From NCBI GenBank assembly GCA_025531455.1, contig JAMYHL010000025.1, positions 372,001 to 436,000 of the forward strand: a stretch of DNA of 64,000 nt. Reading direction: 5' to 3'. The notes beneath the pieces were generated by a model, which made no database searches, was not told the DNA's origin, and saw only the letters and a program-made list of their open reading frames with translations. Each line of letters opens with the position of its first letter. The stretch's first letter is position 1. The stretch comes from Apiotrichum sp. Y4204 (taxonomy: Eukaryota; Basidiomycota; Tremellomycetes; Trichosporonales; Trichosporonaceae). Below are positions 48,350-60,044 of the stretch, piece by piece. The translations under genes were made by a program, and so were the position numbers.

Positions 48350-50215
48350 GATGGCAAGGAAGAAGATATGGCTATAAAGATGGTGGCAATGATTGTGGAC
48401 GTGAGAGGTCAAGATGCAGTAGTATTAAAGGTCTGTGAGAGGTAATGTCGGTGTCGGCGGATGTCAAGTGCAGCTTGCCGAGTGCAGAGAGCGTAGAGCG
48501 TAGGGCGTAGAGCGTAGAGCGCGAACGGGCCCGTCAGAGTTTACAACCACACGATCTGTGATCGCGGGCGGTGGTCTCTGGACGGGGGCTGCGAACACGA
48601 CAGTCGAAGCAGAACAAAAGGAAGCTATGGAGACGAGTGGATAAGAGAGAATGGAAGAAACCAGAACAGGATTATCAAGTAACTGCTAGTGCGAAGTGGA
48701 AAGCGGTGTGAGTCGAGGTAATAGTTGAACAAAGAGAACTTGTTACACCGGAGGTAGGGGGTAGATAGGCGAACAATGGGCGGGGATGGGAGGGAGTAAG
48801 AGAGGGGTGCGGTGACTTGACTCTAGCGACAGAGGCGAGGAGGCGTGAAGGTGGTCTCTGCAGAGTGGTGGCGTGTGCTCAGTGGGATCTGTGGGATATG
48901 TCGCGAGCTGACTGGGAATCTGGAAATGTGTCAGTTAAACTCCCTCGGCGACAGGTTGTGCTGTCCAGTGCCGCACGCACTGTGCGTGATCAAGACATGG
49001 GAAAGAAGAGAGTAGACGGACGTACTTGTGGGAAAGCCGATACCCGGGGAGACGCAGGGGATGTCTAGAGAATGTCGAGAGTACGAGGACCAACTATCGA
49101 GGAGAGGTCGAGTAGAGATGGTCCGTGGCACAACAGATGTTGATTTGTGCTATTGTGCAGCGGTGGTGCAGCCGCGTGCCGTGATGGTGATGATGGGCGT
49201 CGTGATGGTGTGGAAGGAACAAAACTGTGTGGCCTGAAGCCGGATGGACAGAGATGCAGAAGTCGAGAGTATGCGCAATGGGACAAGGGATGGAGGGCGC
49301 GTGGTCGCGGACACGCAAAGACTCGCGAGGCCGTGAGGTGAGAATGAGCTCGAGGTCGGGGTCGAGGTCGAGACGCGGCGCTAGGATCTCGGGGCTAGGA
49401 AAGCTGGTGGCTGCAGGAAAGTATGGTCCAGACGGGCGGATTGCGCGATTGATTGCCGGCGGAGGTGGTGTATGGAGTGGTGGACAAGACGGACAATGAC
49501 AGGCCAAGGATGCAAGGATCCAAGCAGCGAGGCGTCACTGGATGGCCTGGATGGCGGCTTGGGACTGGAAGTGGGGCAAGAGGAGGCGGCGCGGGAGTGG
49601 TAATGGAGAGTGTGGAGACAAGGGAGGGAGTGAGGAGGAGGAGTACGAACGAGGTGGGCGAGGGAAAACGACAATGCGAGAGGTTGAGAGAATGACCACT
49701 ACTTCGCTCGGACCGAAAGGGGGAGCGGGGGCGGGGCTGAGAGCTTGAGAGCCGGGTGGCCGGAAGATGTCTCCAGTTGCACAAGACCAGAGGAACCGGG
49801 GAGGGGGAGAGGCAAAGTGGCAGTGGGTCAGTGTGTGGTGAGTCACCACCTGCCGAGAGGGAGAGACTTTCCCTGTGTATGTATGCATGCAACGGGAGGG
49901 GGGGCAGCACAAAAAGAGGTGTGCTGAGCGTGCTGACAAACAGATCACAGAAAACCAAAAAGACATGCATGAGACCTGTATTTGCAGGGAAGTGGAGATC
50001 GGAAGAGAGGGATGATGTTGATACCTTTTGGGTCGCGACATTTGGCTGCCCTGGGGTTGCGTGTTTGTGCTGCTGCTTCCACTCTTTACTCGTTCGTATG
50101 TACTTCCTCCTCCCACAATGGTAGCATGGCACAATGGCCATGAACGCAATCTACTGCTGCACCAGGGGCCGCAATACATGGTAACCTGTGGCATTGCCTA
50201 CCCTCGTTGAACAGG
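48350..50215. promoter_or_regulatory. Probable long promoter/leader of the BTB-like gene
   Basis: On the minus (coding) strand this DNA is strongly C/T-rich between about 49090 and 49900, a usual feature near fungal transcription starts. A 7-bp tandem repeat lies at 48491-48521. Several short minus-strand ATG frames could act as upstream ORFs. No separate gene is supported. Confidence 0.35.
48491..48521. repeat. 7-bp tandem repeat, four copies
   Basis: Unit GCGTAGA repeated four times with one variant (GCGTAGG in the second copy), ending in a partial unit. Confidence 0.9.
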
Positions 50216-53200
50216 GGAGAAGGGTCAAGACGGAGCAGGGAGCAAGGGCCGTCGCTTACTTTCCCATCGGCCGGCGGCCAGCGGCCCGTCCACTACGAAG
50301 AACAACAGGAGGAGGAAGAGGAAAAAAAGAGTAAACAAAACCTTGGCCAGCTTGGCCTTGGGCATCTGCGTCTTGTCGCAGCTCTCAACAGCGCAACACC
50401 ACCTTTTGCCTCATTGCCATAAAGGGGGAAGGCCCCAGCAACAACAGCAGGTGCAACAGGTGCCACAGCATCGCGAACGCCGCCTGGAACACCGGCGCCC
50501 TGGCGTTCTCGTCTCTATTGTCGAGGGAGGGGGGGGAGGAGGTTTGCAAAAAAAAAGCGGAAAGCGCATGCGAAAAACAGGAGTTCCTGCTGCGACCTGG
50601 CGCCTGATGCTGGGTAAGAACAAAGAACAAAAAGAGCACTCTCGTTCCTGTCGGTGAACCGTCCACGCCCGGTGCCAGCCAGGGACGTAGGGATCATGAC
50701 CGTAGGGCATCGCGCGCGCGCGGGACCAGCAGAGGGGCAGAGACAGACCGGGTGGCTACGGCGAGGCGTCGAGGCGCAGAGGCGCAGGGAGCAGCATCCT
50801 GTGTCCTGTCCGGCAGAATGAAAGGCTGCCGCAGCCACTGCAACCCTGCTGCACGCTGGCAAACAGTCAGCGCGTGCTTTGAAATGGAGAACAGCTCCGG
50901 GTTGTAGAGGACTGGCATCAACAAAGGTACAAGCTGCGCCGAAAACTGAGAGATCGAGCAACAGCAATGGACATCTTCCCGTTCATGGCCGCAGCGCGAC
51001 CTCGGTGTCGCCGCCACACCATCATCCGTGGCGAGTGCCCATGAGGCCAAGCGCAATCAACATGCTGGCGATCCCCAGTTCGTGTGTATGGAACATGAGA
51101 AGCTTCTGTCGATTCTGTCCTTCTCTCCGACACGGCACAAACACCGCAGCAATCCTCCACATGATCACCAACAACCACTCTCCGAGCAATACGTGACGCT
51201 TGGAATGCCCCGACCAAATTAATTATCCCCCAACGTCATCCATGTCATTCATGCATTCACACCCGGTCGCTGTGTAAGCGGCGTCACGGAGCTTACACAG
51301 CGTTCCCATTCTCATGCAAGGAGGGGCGAGCGTCAGCTGCCGTAAACAGCACGCTCGACTCGGAAGTTCACGGCTCGGTCGAGACTCCAAATGACCATCC
51401 AATTTCGGCTTGTTGCAGCATAGAGTGCACAGATCGCCTCGCTTTGATCTGTCCCTTGTCAGATCGGATTCCAGCCTTGTGTCACTGAAGATCGTGAGAT
51501 CGTGAGACCGCGACATCGTTCATTTTGGCGGACGCCCAGCAGTGCCGCCGATGAGATCTACCAACGCCGATGAACGCTAGACCGGTCGAGCTGCATGGCT
51601 TTGAGATGTCCGAGAGTTTGGCTCACGGCGAGGGCGTCAGCCGATAAGATCCGAGAGCACTACGGGCCACCGGTCACTCCGAACCTCTAGCGTACAGACA
51701 GCATGCAGTAGCCAATGGTTCTGGCCGGGTATGCGCCAGGAGCCCCTCGTGGCCTCGTGAGCACGTCGGACAAAGAAAAATGGAAGCATGTCTCGCGAGC
51801 AAGCGCACGGACCGCAGGGGCAGGGCCATTGACCCCTATGGCATGGACCCGTGGACGGGCCGTGACCGAACTGTAGAGCAACGCAACGACTCAATCAATG
51901 TCTTGCTCGGTGTCCGAAACACGGAGAGATGGCGAGAGGGCCATGTGCGTTGGGACCAATAGGTGGTGCGTCAACTGTGAGCTGCGCGCTGTGAACTGCG
52001 AGCTGTGTTGTGGCCGTTGTGGAATTGCATGTGGCACATGCCGCAGCGTGGCAGGTCGTCGTCACCGCCTCGATTCTACATTAGCCACCCAATGAGTCAG
52101 TCGGCGATGGGCGGATATCGATCAACATGCGGAATGGCCCCCCGCCGACGACGGCCGACACTTCGGCGTGCGCAGCGAATGCGTACAGCATACGGAACCT
52201 TGTCCGCGCCCCTCGTTGATCGCATTCTACACATACGCTTCGTAGCTCATTCAAAAGTCTATTGTTCTGGCCGTAACATGTGGCGGCAAATGACGAGCCG
52301 CGAGCAGCTGACCCCGGAGCGCTTCGCTGCCCATTGTTTGTCCATCATCAAGGCACGCGCTGCCGTTATAAACCTCCGGTTGATCTTGTTAAACGCACCG
52401 CGCTCCGGGCACAAGCTCTCAACAGCGAGTGAGGCACCACTTAACCATGGCGAGCGGGGCACAGTGGGCCCGCGCAGGCCCTCGCCGATCGACAAGTTGT
52501 CGGTGTCATCAGGATATTGGGTTAGATAGGCTTTGTAGGCCTTCGGATCGACGACGGAGTTCGGATCCGTGGCAGCAACTTGTACGGGGCACGGTCTCTG
52601 AATCTATGGAATGTTTATGGAAGTGCTCCAATACATACCCCAGAGTGTGTGCATGCAGTGCTCCCAGCTCGGGCACTCGACATTCGTGTGCAGCCACTGC
52701 CTCCAAAGCATCTGTGCATCTGATCTCTGGTGCTTTGGTGCTCTGGCGTCTCGAGGATTGGGATTGAGGACACGCACGACTCCCGGCGCACAAACCCTGA
52801 TGTGGCGCTGGGAACAAAAAGAAAGCTGCGGGTCGGGCGGTTCGCGCGCGTTCTTTGTTCGCTCGCAAGCCTCGGCGCCAAACGTCAGGCAACCACAGGC
52901 CAAGAGCCGCAGCGCTGGGAGGGGACCGCTGTGCCTTCAGCCCTGCGACCCTGCAGCCCTGCAGCGACCCTTTCATTTGAGATTCCGCAAGTCCGGTGGC
53001 TGCTGACAGCACAGAGTTCTGTCCAACAGCTGGCGTCTTAGTGGGGATCAGCGAGCTTTGGCAGGAGAGAGCTGGAGGTGCGGAGCACCACAAGCCGGCA
53101 ACCGGGCAGATTGCTAGATAAAAGTGGTTCTGAAACTCATATAAGCCGCGGCCGGTTCGATAACCGCGCGAGGTTTGTAATCTCCTCTTCCCGCATCTGT

Positions 53201-55629
53201 CATCTGTCATCTGTCCGTCTGTCATTTCTGCATCCCGCATCGTCGAATTCTGTATTCTGCAACAGGCTACGATATGGAGAGGAATGGACGACTGACAGAA
53301 ATATGGGGGACAGAAATAATGGAATGCGCGCAAACGTCTCGTCTCAGAGTATCGAGAAATATCCCAAATCCCGGAATGGAGTATATCAAACCTCGTGTCT
53401 TCGTCCTCCGACAGCGGCGACATCTGCAGACGTGCAGACGACAACGGAGACACCAGCATCCGGCGCCCCCACCCGCCGAGGGCCGAGAAACACGGCTCGT
53501 GGTCGTTCCGTGGCGCGTGTTCATTGTCCTCTTGCTGGCTTTTGTTCCCCCGCCCCATCTACGTCCGGCCGGCGGGGGGCGGCGCGTGTTCGGTTCCGCG
53601 GACCCGCGTGCGGTGTAGAGCCCGGGCTCGGGACAATAAGCCTCGACTTTGGGGCTGGTCTGCTAAGACTGACTGTAGACTGACCATAAGACTGACAAGT
53701 CTCGTTGACCTTGACGACTTGCGGCAACAGGGACGAATGGCCATGGGAGAGACGTGGAGCTGATCGCATCTACGGTCCGCCACGCTTCGTGTGGCACAGA
53801 GCAAAAGCCGAACAGGTCACTTCAACCAGGCGAAGGGGTCTATTGTGATGACGCCCACGCTCGTGCCGGTTAGGGTCTTGATGGCGACTTGATCCGGGGG
53901 CCGACCGTGACGACCACGAACGCTCCAAAACTGGAGTCTGCATCTCTCGCCATTGTTGGCCCCCCGGACTCTCAACGTCCACATCATGTGCCACATCATG
54001 TGCAACTGGACCAGTATTGTCTTCCCTTTCATCCCCCGAGCACTCGTAATTGCTTGTATGGATTTAAGACAAGGATACGATAATAGTGACCCATTGTGTG
54101 TAGCTGAGCAGGCAAAAGGACTGACGAAGCAACATCGACAATGTCAGTCGATCTCCCGTGCCACGAGCAACGCCCGTCTTCATGTGGGCTGGCGTCGACT
54201 CTCTCTCCGGACACTCGCCAGTGGCCGCCCGTACGCTCACGGTCGATCACGCGGTCATTCAGCAACGCATCGACTCGCGCAACAGGTACATGTGCTCGCG
54301 CGGAGTGCCCCATGGAGCTCTGGCCTATAGCCTTTGTCCCATATCGTATCCCACGCCGGATTCCAGAAAACTAACAGGTCACATCCGCCTCGGCTGGAGG
54401 CTGACCTGGGCTGGCACGCCGCCACCCGATTCGGAAGGGGCGTCGGGGGCCAGCTCTGTGACAAAGCGCACAACGCACAGTGCACGCATTGTTCGACGTT
54501 ACGAGCTTACGAGCATAACGACGGTGCACCAACAGGCGACACGCGGCCCACGCGCGCACGCGCCCTCCGCCACGAGCGGGGCTCGAGAGTATTGGGGTGG
54601 CGCCAACGTCGGCTGAGTGTTAAGTGTTCAGGGTACCGCGGACCACATGGTAGAGGTAGGAGCCAGCTCGAGCCAGCTGGCTGCTGACTGTCGCCTGACC
54701 GACTTTGCATTGGGCCACAACGACTGAACTGGGGCATGTGTGATGGAAGTGGTAGCAAGTCGTGTGGCACCATGGGAGTACTGCGGCGAGTCCCTCCTCC
54801 CATAGTACTCCTGTCAACTGCCTGCTAGACATACACAGAAGGCGACACTGCTCTCCCGAGTCTCGGTCTGGCAATCAAAGCTTGTTTGTTCGAGAGCAAA
54901 TGAATGGGCCTCCTGTACCATCTCCATCATTCTGCTCCTGACCGCCAAGCTTGCGGCTCGATTCTGCTGTCATCTCCTCTCTCTTGCACGCGGACAGCCG
55001 TCCACGCAGGATCCCAGTGTTCAATATGCGACACTCACCTCCGGGTTTCTCCCGTTGCCACGGTGACCACTTGTCCGTTGTCCAGGGGAGCACACGGCGC
55101 GTTACGAGTCTCGTGTCTCGTCACCCTCTGGATTCCATCTTCGAGGTCAGTTTGGGACTCTCTTCGCGACCCTCTTTGCGGCCCTCGCCGCTTAGCATTG
55201 CCTCAGCTGGGCGAGGACTATTCCGGATGCTTCCCCGGAACAATAGACGACCATGCCTTACGCAGCGGAGAGCTCCTTCGTCCCATCTGTTGTGTACAAA
55301 TGCACATCAGAGCGTTGGTCGTGTCAGTGGCACTGGTGTGACGAGTAAATGTTCCACCTGCAGATCGGGGGCACTAACCGCCACTCCATGACGCGTGCAC
55401 ACTGAGTAACTTTCGTGTGTTTCAACTATTTTGGCACGACTCAACATTGCTGCTTTATTGTTCGTCTATCTTCCCGAGCAATGCATAGACTGGGCAGCCA
55501 CGCCGCTGATGACAGCTACAGTCTGCTTCTACTTTTACTCCTTATTTTTAGTCCAATGAAATGGAGATGGGGGCTGCCGATCGGGGTGGTACAATGTGCC
55601 AGTGGCGCAACAGATTGACGCAAGTATCC
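50216..55629. other. 5.4-kb gene-poor region
   Basis: Stop-rich on all frames with no recognisable domain, splice ladder, tRNA boxes, long terminal repeats or transposase remnants. The longest open frame (52509-53558, minus) has cysteine-rich, random-looking composition. Short protein-like patches occur at 53817-53900 (minus) and 54180-54340 (plus), perhaps decayed genes. It may be regulatory DNA, an RNA gene or an old insertion. Confidence 0.4.
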
Positions 55630-58600
55630 TTACGCCTGTCCCGCAGTTGTACGCCCGATCGCACGCGAGACACCACCAGTGAGGACGGGAAGCGCCTTGC
55701 CGTTGTGCTCTGCGGGCGGGGCGTCCATGAAGCCGGCACGGATCAGCCAGGCAATGTAGAGACCCACAAGGTCCTCGGTGACACCCGCAGTGGGCTTCTC
55801 GCCAGCAGCGGTTGCGAGGGCCTGCGCGTTGCGGTCGTCAAGCTCGACCGCCTTGGTCGACGTGGGGAGATCGTCGAGGACGAAGTGGAGGAGCGGGAAG
55901 AGCGCGTTGTCCTGCGTCTCGAGGACGTGGTGCTCAAGCTTGGTACGCCACTGGATGTACTCGACGCGGTCGACAGGGTAGCCGTAGGTAAGGAGACCGC
56001 CGAGGAAGTCGTTGAAACGCAGGCGCGGGTGGCCAGTAACGTGGATAACGTTGAAGTGCGCGTCGGCCGACTCGTTCTGCGCCGAGACGGAGGCCAGCAT
56101 CGCGACGTGGTCAACGGGACACATGTTGATGGTGTTGTTGATATCCGGAACAAGACCCAGCTGGAGACAGCCCTTGACCATACGCCACAGGAAGTCGTCG
56201 GTGTTGGTGACAGCGGAAACGGTGTCACCCAGGACGTAACCGGGACGGAGAATGTGGCCCGAAAGACCACGGCGACCGGCCTCCATGATGATCTTCTCAG
56301 CAACCCACTTGCTCTGGCCGTAACCAGTGTCAAGGCCGACGCGGGCATCCTCGAGGTCGTCCGTCTCGGGCAGACCGGCGCCGCCAGCCTGGAGGACCTC
56401 GTCCGACTTGCGCACGAACGCCTCGTTGTCGAGAACCGCAGTCGACGAGATGAAGCTGAAGAGCTTGGGCTTGGCAGTGGCACAGAGCTCGAGACAGGTC
56501 ATAGTCGAAAGGACGTTGGCGGGACGCATCTTGGCGTAGGGGTACACCCAATGGACGACGGCACCGTTGTGGAGAACCGAGTCGGCCTCGTTGGCGACGC
56601 GGTCCCAGTCAGCCTGCGAGAGGCCAAAGTGCGTGTCGGCAAGGTCGCCGACCACAGCCTCAACACGTCCCTCAGAGACCCAGTTCTCGTCCCAGACACC
56701 ACGGCCCATACCACCGTCGCGGAGACGGGCGATGCCCTCCTCGGGCGTCTTGGCGCGGACAAGACAGATGACCTTGGCAACGCGGCGCGCGAGCAGGTCA
56801 CGAAGGATGAAAGCGCCAAGGAAACCAGTAGCACCGGTAAGGAACACGGTGAGCTTCTTGGTGGCAAAGTCGGCAGGGAGAGGAGCAAACTTCTCGGGAA
56901 GCTGAGCGGAAAGGGGTGCAACGTCCGAAGCGTAGTGGACCTCCTCGACGGCAGCAGCCTTGTCGGACGAGACATCCGCGGCGATCACACCGTCAGTGGT
57001 GAGGTCGTCGATGGCGGCAGCCTGGGCCAGGATGGTGGGCTTCTCGAACACGAGGCCAAGCGGAGCGTTGACGACGAACGCCTTGCGGATCTCGAAGATG
57101 AGGCGTGTGGCGAGAATCGAGTGACCGCCAAGGTCGAAGAAGTTCTCGTCGATGCCGATCGAAGGCGGGGGCGAAGGGAGGAGACGGAGCCAGATGTCGT
57201 GGATTGTCTTCTGGGTAGGAGTGAGGTCCTTGGTGCCCTTGGACGAAGGCTTGACAGCGAGAGCAGTGTCGGGGAAAGGAAGGGCAGGCTTGTCGATCTT
57301 GCCGTTGGGGTTGAGAGGAAGCTTCGAGAGGGGGAAGTAGACCGCGGGAACGGCGTACGACGGAAGCTTCTTCTTGAGGTGCTCGCGAATGTCGCGAATG
57401 AGGCGGCGGTAGCGACGGACACCGCGGAGCATCTCCTGCTTGAGGTCCATCTCCTCCTCGTCGGCAGCAGTGCCCTCCGAGGCGGAAGCCATGCCATCAA
57501 CGTCGGGACCGTCGTTAGGGACAAAGTATGAGACAAGAACCTTCTCCTCATCCTTGTCACGACGAACAAGAGTGACGTTCTCACGAACAAGAGGGTGGCG
57601 CGACAGGTGGGTGTCGATCTCACCAAGCTCGATACGGAAGCCACGAATCTTGATCTGGTCGTCGGCACGGCCAGTGCACTCAACACGGCCGTCGGGGAGG
57701 TAGCGACCAAGGTCACCCGAGCGGTACATGCGGTCACGGATACCGAACCAGTGCTCAGCGGCAGCAGGGTTCGTCTTGACAAGCGTGTCCTCGCGGTCGA
57801 CACCCTCGGTGAACCAGTTGGTGACAAACTTCTCGGCCGTGGCGTTGGGGTCGAGGTAGCCCTCGGCGAGACCACCGGAACGAACGTAGATCTCACCCAT
57901 CTCACCAACAGCACAGGGAATGTTGCGGTCGGTGCGGTTGACGACCAGAAGCTGAACGTCGATCATTCCCTGACCAGCCGGAATAAGGTCCTTCTGGGTG
58001 GACAGGAAAGTCATATCCTCGTTGACCGAGGGAATGGCGAAGTAGGACACAGCACGCTGAGTCTCGGTGGTACCGTACATGTTAATGATGCAGACGTTCT
58101 TGGCGAGCGACTGGAGACGGTGGCAGTCACGCTTGGTGAGGACGTCACCGACAAAGAATGCGTTGCGGAGCGACGGGATTTGGCGCGTGGCCTGCGCAGA
58201 AAGGAGCTGACCCATGGCAGGGGTGAGGTGGGTGACTGTGACCTGGTTGTCGTCCATCCACTCGGCAAGGCGACCGGGGGTGCCAATGTCGTCCGCGGTG
58301 GGGACGTACAGAGAAGCACCAAGGAAAAGTGGCGTGAACACTGTGGTGAGCAACTGCGCACAACTCTGTAAACCTACTGTCACGCTGAATGGGGTCGTGG
58401 GCAATACCACTAAGCATGGTGAAGCGCGACTCGCCGCTGAGGTTGAAGCGCTGGGACATCCACGGGAAGAAGTGGGTGAGCGAGTAGTGACGGCCCTTGA
58501 CTCCCTTGGGGATGCCAGTGGAACCCGAGGTGAACGACAGGGTGGCGGGGGAGTCGGGGCCGAGAACGACGCCGGTGGGAGTCTGCGAGAACTGCTGGTA

Positions 58601-60044
58601 GGGAGCAAGGATGTCCTCGGCAGCGCCCTTGGGCGAGCCGGTGAGGCCGTTTTCGGTCATCTCAATCGCAGGGATCTGGACGTGGAGGTGGAGCTTCTCC
58701 TTGATAAAGTCCGAGACGGTAGGGGCAAGAACACCAGCCGACGAGATAACCAAGAGCGCACGGGGCATCGAGACCTGGAGGTAGACAGTCTGGCGGTTCG
58801 GGGGGTACGCGGGGTCTGGATAGTTAGTCACCTGCACAAGGCCAGCAATGACTCACCAACAACCGAGAAGATACCGCCAGCCTTGAGGATACCCATGACA
58901 CAGACGACGAGCTCAACGGAACGCGCCGCGTAGACCATGACGACCTCTCCGCGCTGAAGACCGTTCTTGATCAAGGTGTGAGCAAGAACGTTCGAGGCCT
59001 CGTCGATCTGGCGGTAAGTGAAGATGCGGCGGCCGCGAGACGGGCCGTCCATGACGTCCTGACCCTCCTCAGGCTCGCACTGAACCACACAGGTGCGGTC
59101 AGGGTGGGCCTTGGCGTTGGCGGAGAAGATGTCGGGGATGGCGCCAACAAAACCGCACCAGTCGAGATCGGACTCGGGGTCCGGAAGGACGCCCACTTGG
59201 CTCTGGGTGCGGAGGGGGAGGGAGCCAATGGGGTGAGCGGCATCGTTGTTCGACGCCGAGGTGAGAAGCTGAAGGAGCGACTCGAGTGTTGCCTGGATAC
59301 GCGACTGGGTGAAGAGGAGCGAGTTGTATGTCAGGGTCAGGTAGAGCGACGGCATGACCGAACGAGTCGCGGATCCCTGCTTCTCCGAGGCAAGGAGGTA
59401 GAGCGTAAAGTCGGTGGTGAGCGAACCGGAGGGGTCAGCCTCCACCTGCGTCGAGTCGAAGAAGCGAACGCGGTAAAGCGGTCCCTCGGGCTTGAGGTGC
59501 GCGACGAGAGTGGACAGCGGAAGAATGTCGGCGGCAGCCTCCTCCTCGCGCTCCATGACCATGCGGAGGACATCATAGAACGTCATCTCGGCGGTGAGGT
59601 CGAGCTTGAGGAGAATCGGTGTCGTCGTCCCTGGTGCACTTGTGCAGATGACCATGGACGGATCCGGGGTGTAGCGGAAGAGCAGGATAACAAACGACGT
59701 CAACAGCAGGTGGTACGGCGTCGGCAGCGGCACGGACGGGTACAGCGTCGAGAACTCGTACGTGATGTGCATGAGCGCCGGGGTGAGCGAAGGCGGCAGC
59801 TGGAGCCTCTGCACCGACTCGACCATCCTGGCGGGGGCTGACGGTCAGTTCAGTCTACGGGCATGTCACCGAACAGTCATCGTGCGGCATCGCGTGCCGA
59901 TCACACCAGCTCCGGCCATGGCATCGCACTTCACTCACTGGGTCTCGGGTAGTCGGTCGGGAGGGCCAAGCTCGGCAGTGTGCCGAGACGCTTCGACCAC
60001 CTGGCCAGAGTGGCCTTGACGTCGGCGGGAGCAGCAGACGCCAT
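55630..60044 (-). CDS. LYS2: L-2-aminoadipate reductase
   Basis: Four exons (60044-59939, 59837-58857, 58815-58378, 58340-55630) encode 1411 aa, the usual size. The multidomain enzyme activates 2-aminoadipate with ATP, loads it on its carrier arm and reduces it to the semialdehyde in lysine synthesis. After a condensation-like N-terminus the adenylation domain runs from about 235 to 800 with FTSGSTGIPKGV (about 460), NMYGTTETQR and YRSGDLGRYLPDG. The carrier domain has GGHSILATRL with the phosphopantetheine Ser near 913. The reductase domain has the NADPH motif TGATGFLGAF near 1007 and catalytic YGQSK near 1181. It needs Lys5-type phosphopantetheinyl transferase. The acceptor at 59838 (GACCGTCAG) is required by frame. 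Confidence 0.97.

Noticed and set aside
52509..53558. 349-codon minus-strand open frame in the gene-poor region
   Set aside because: Composition is Cys/Arg/Ser-rich and patternless, with no hydrophobic core, domain or splice context; probably chance.
53817..53900. Resemblance of KTLTG in a minus-strand frame to the start of ubiquitin
   Set aside because: Only five residues match and the following residues do not fit the ubiquitin fold; treated as coincidence.
55561..57531. 656-codon open frame on the plus strand
   Set aside because: It is the antisense shadow of LYS2, whose GC-rich codons leave the opposite strand open; the minus-strand protein has all expected domains.
59828..59837. Acceptor CCGCCAG for LYS2 exon 2
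   Set aside because: It leaves the wrong phase after exon 1; the upstream acceptor ending at 59838 keeps the frame and gives PRPTPARMVES.
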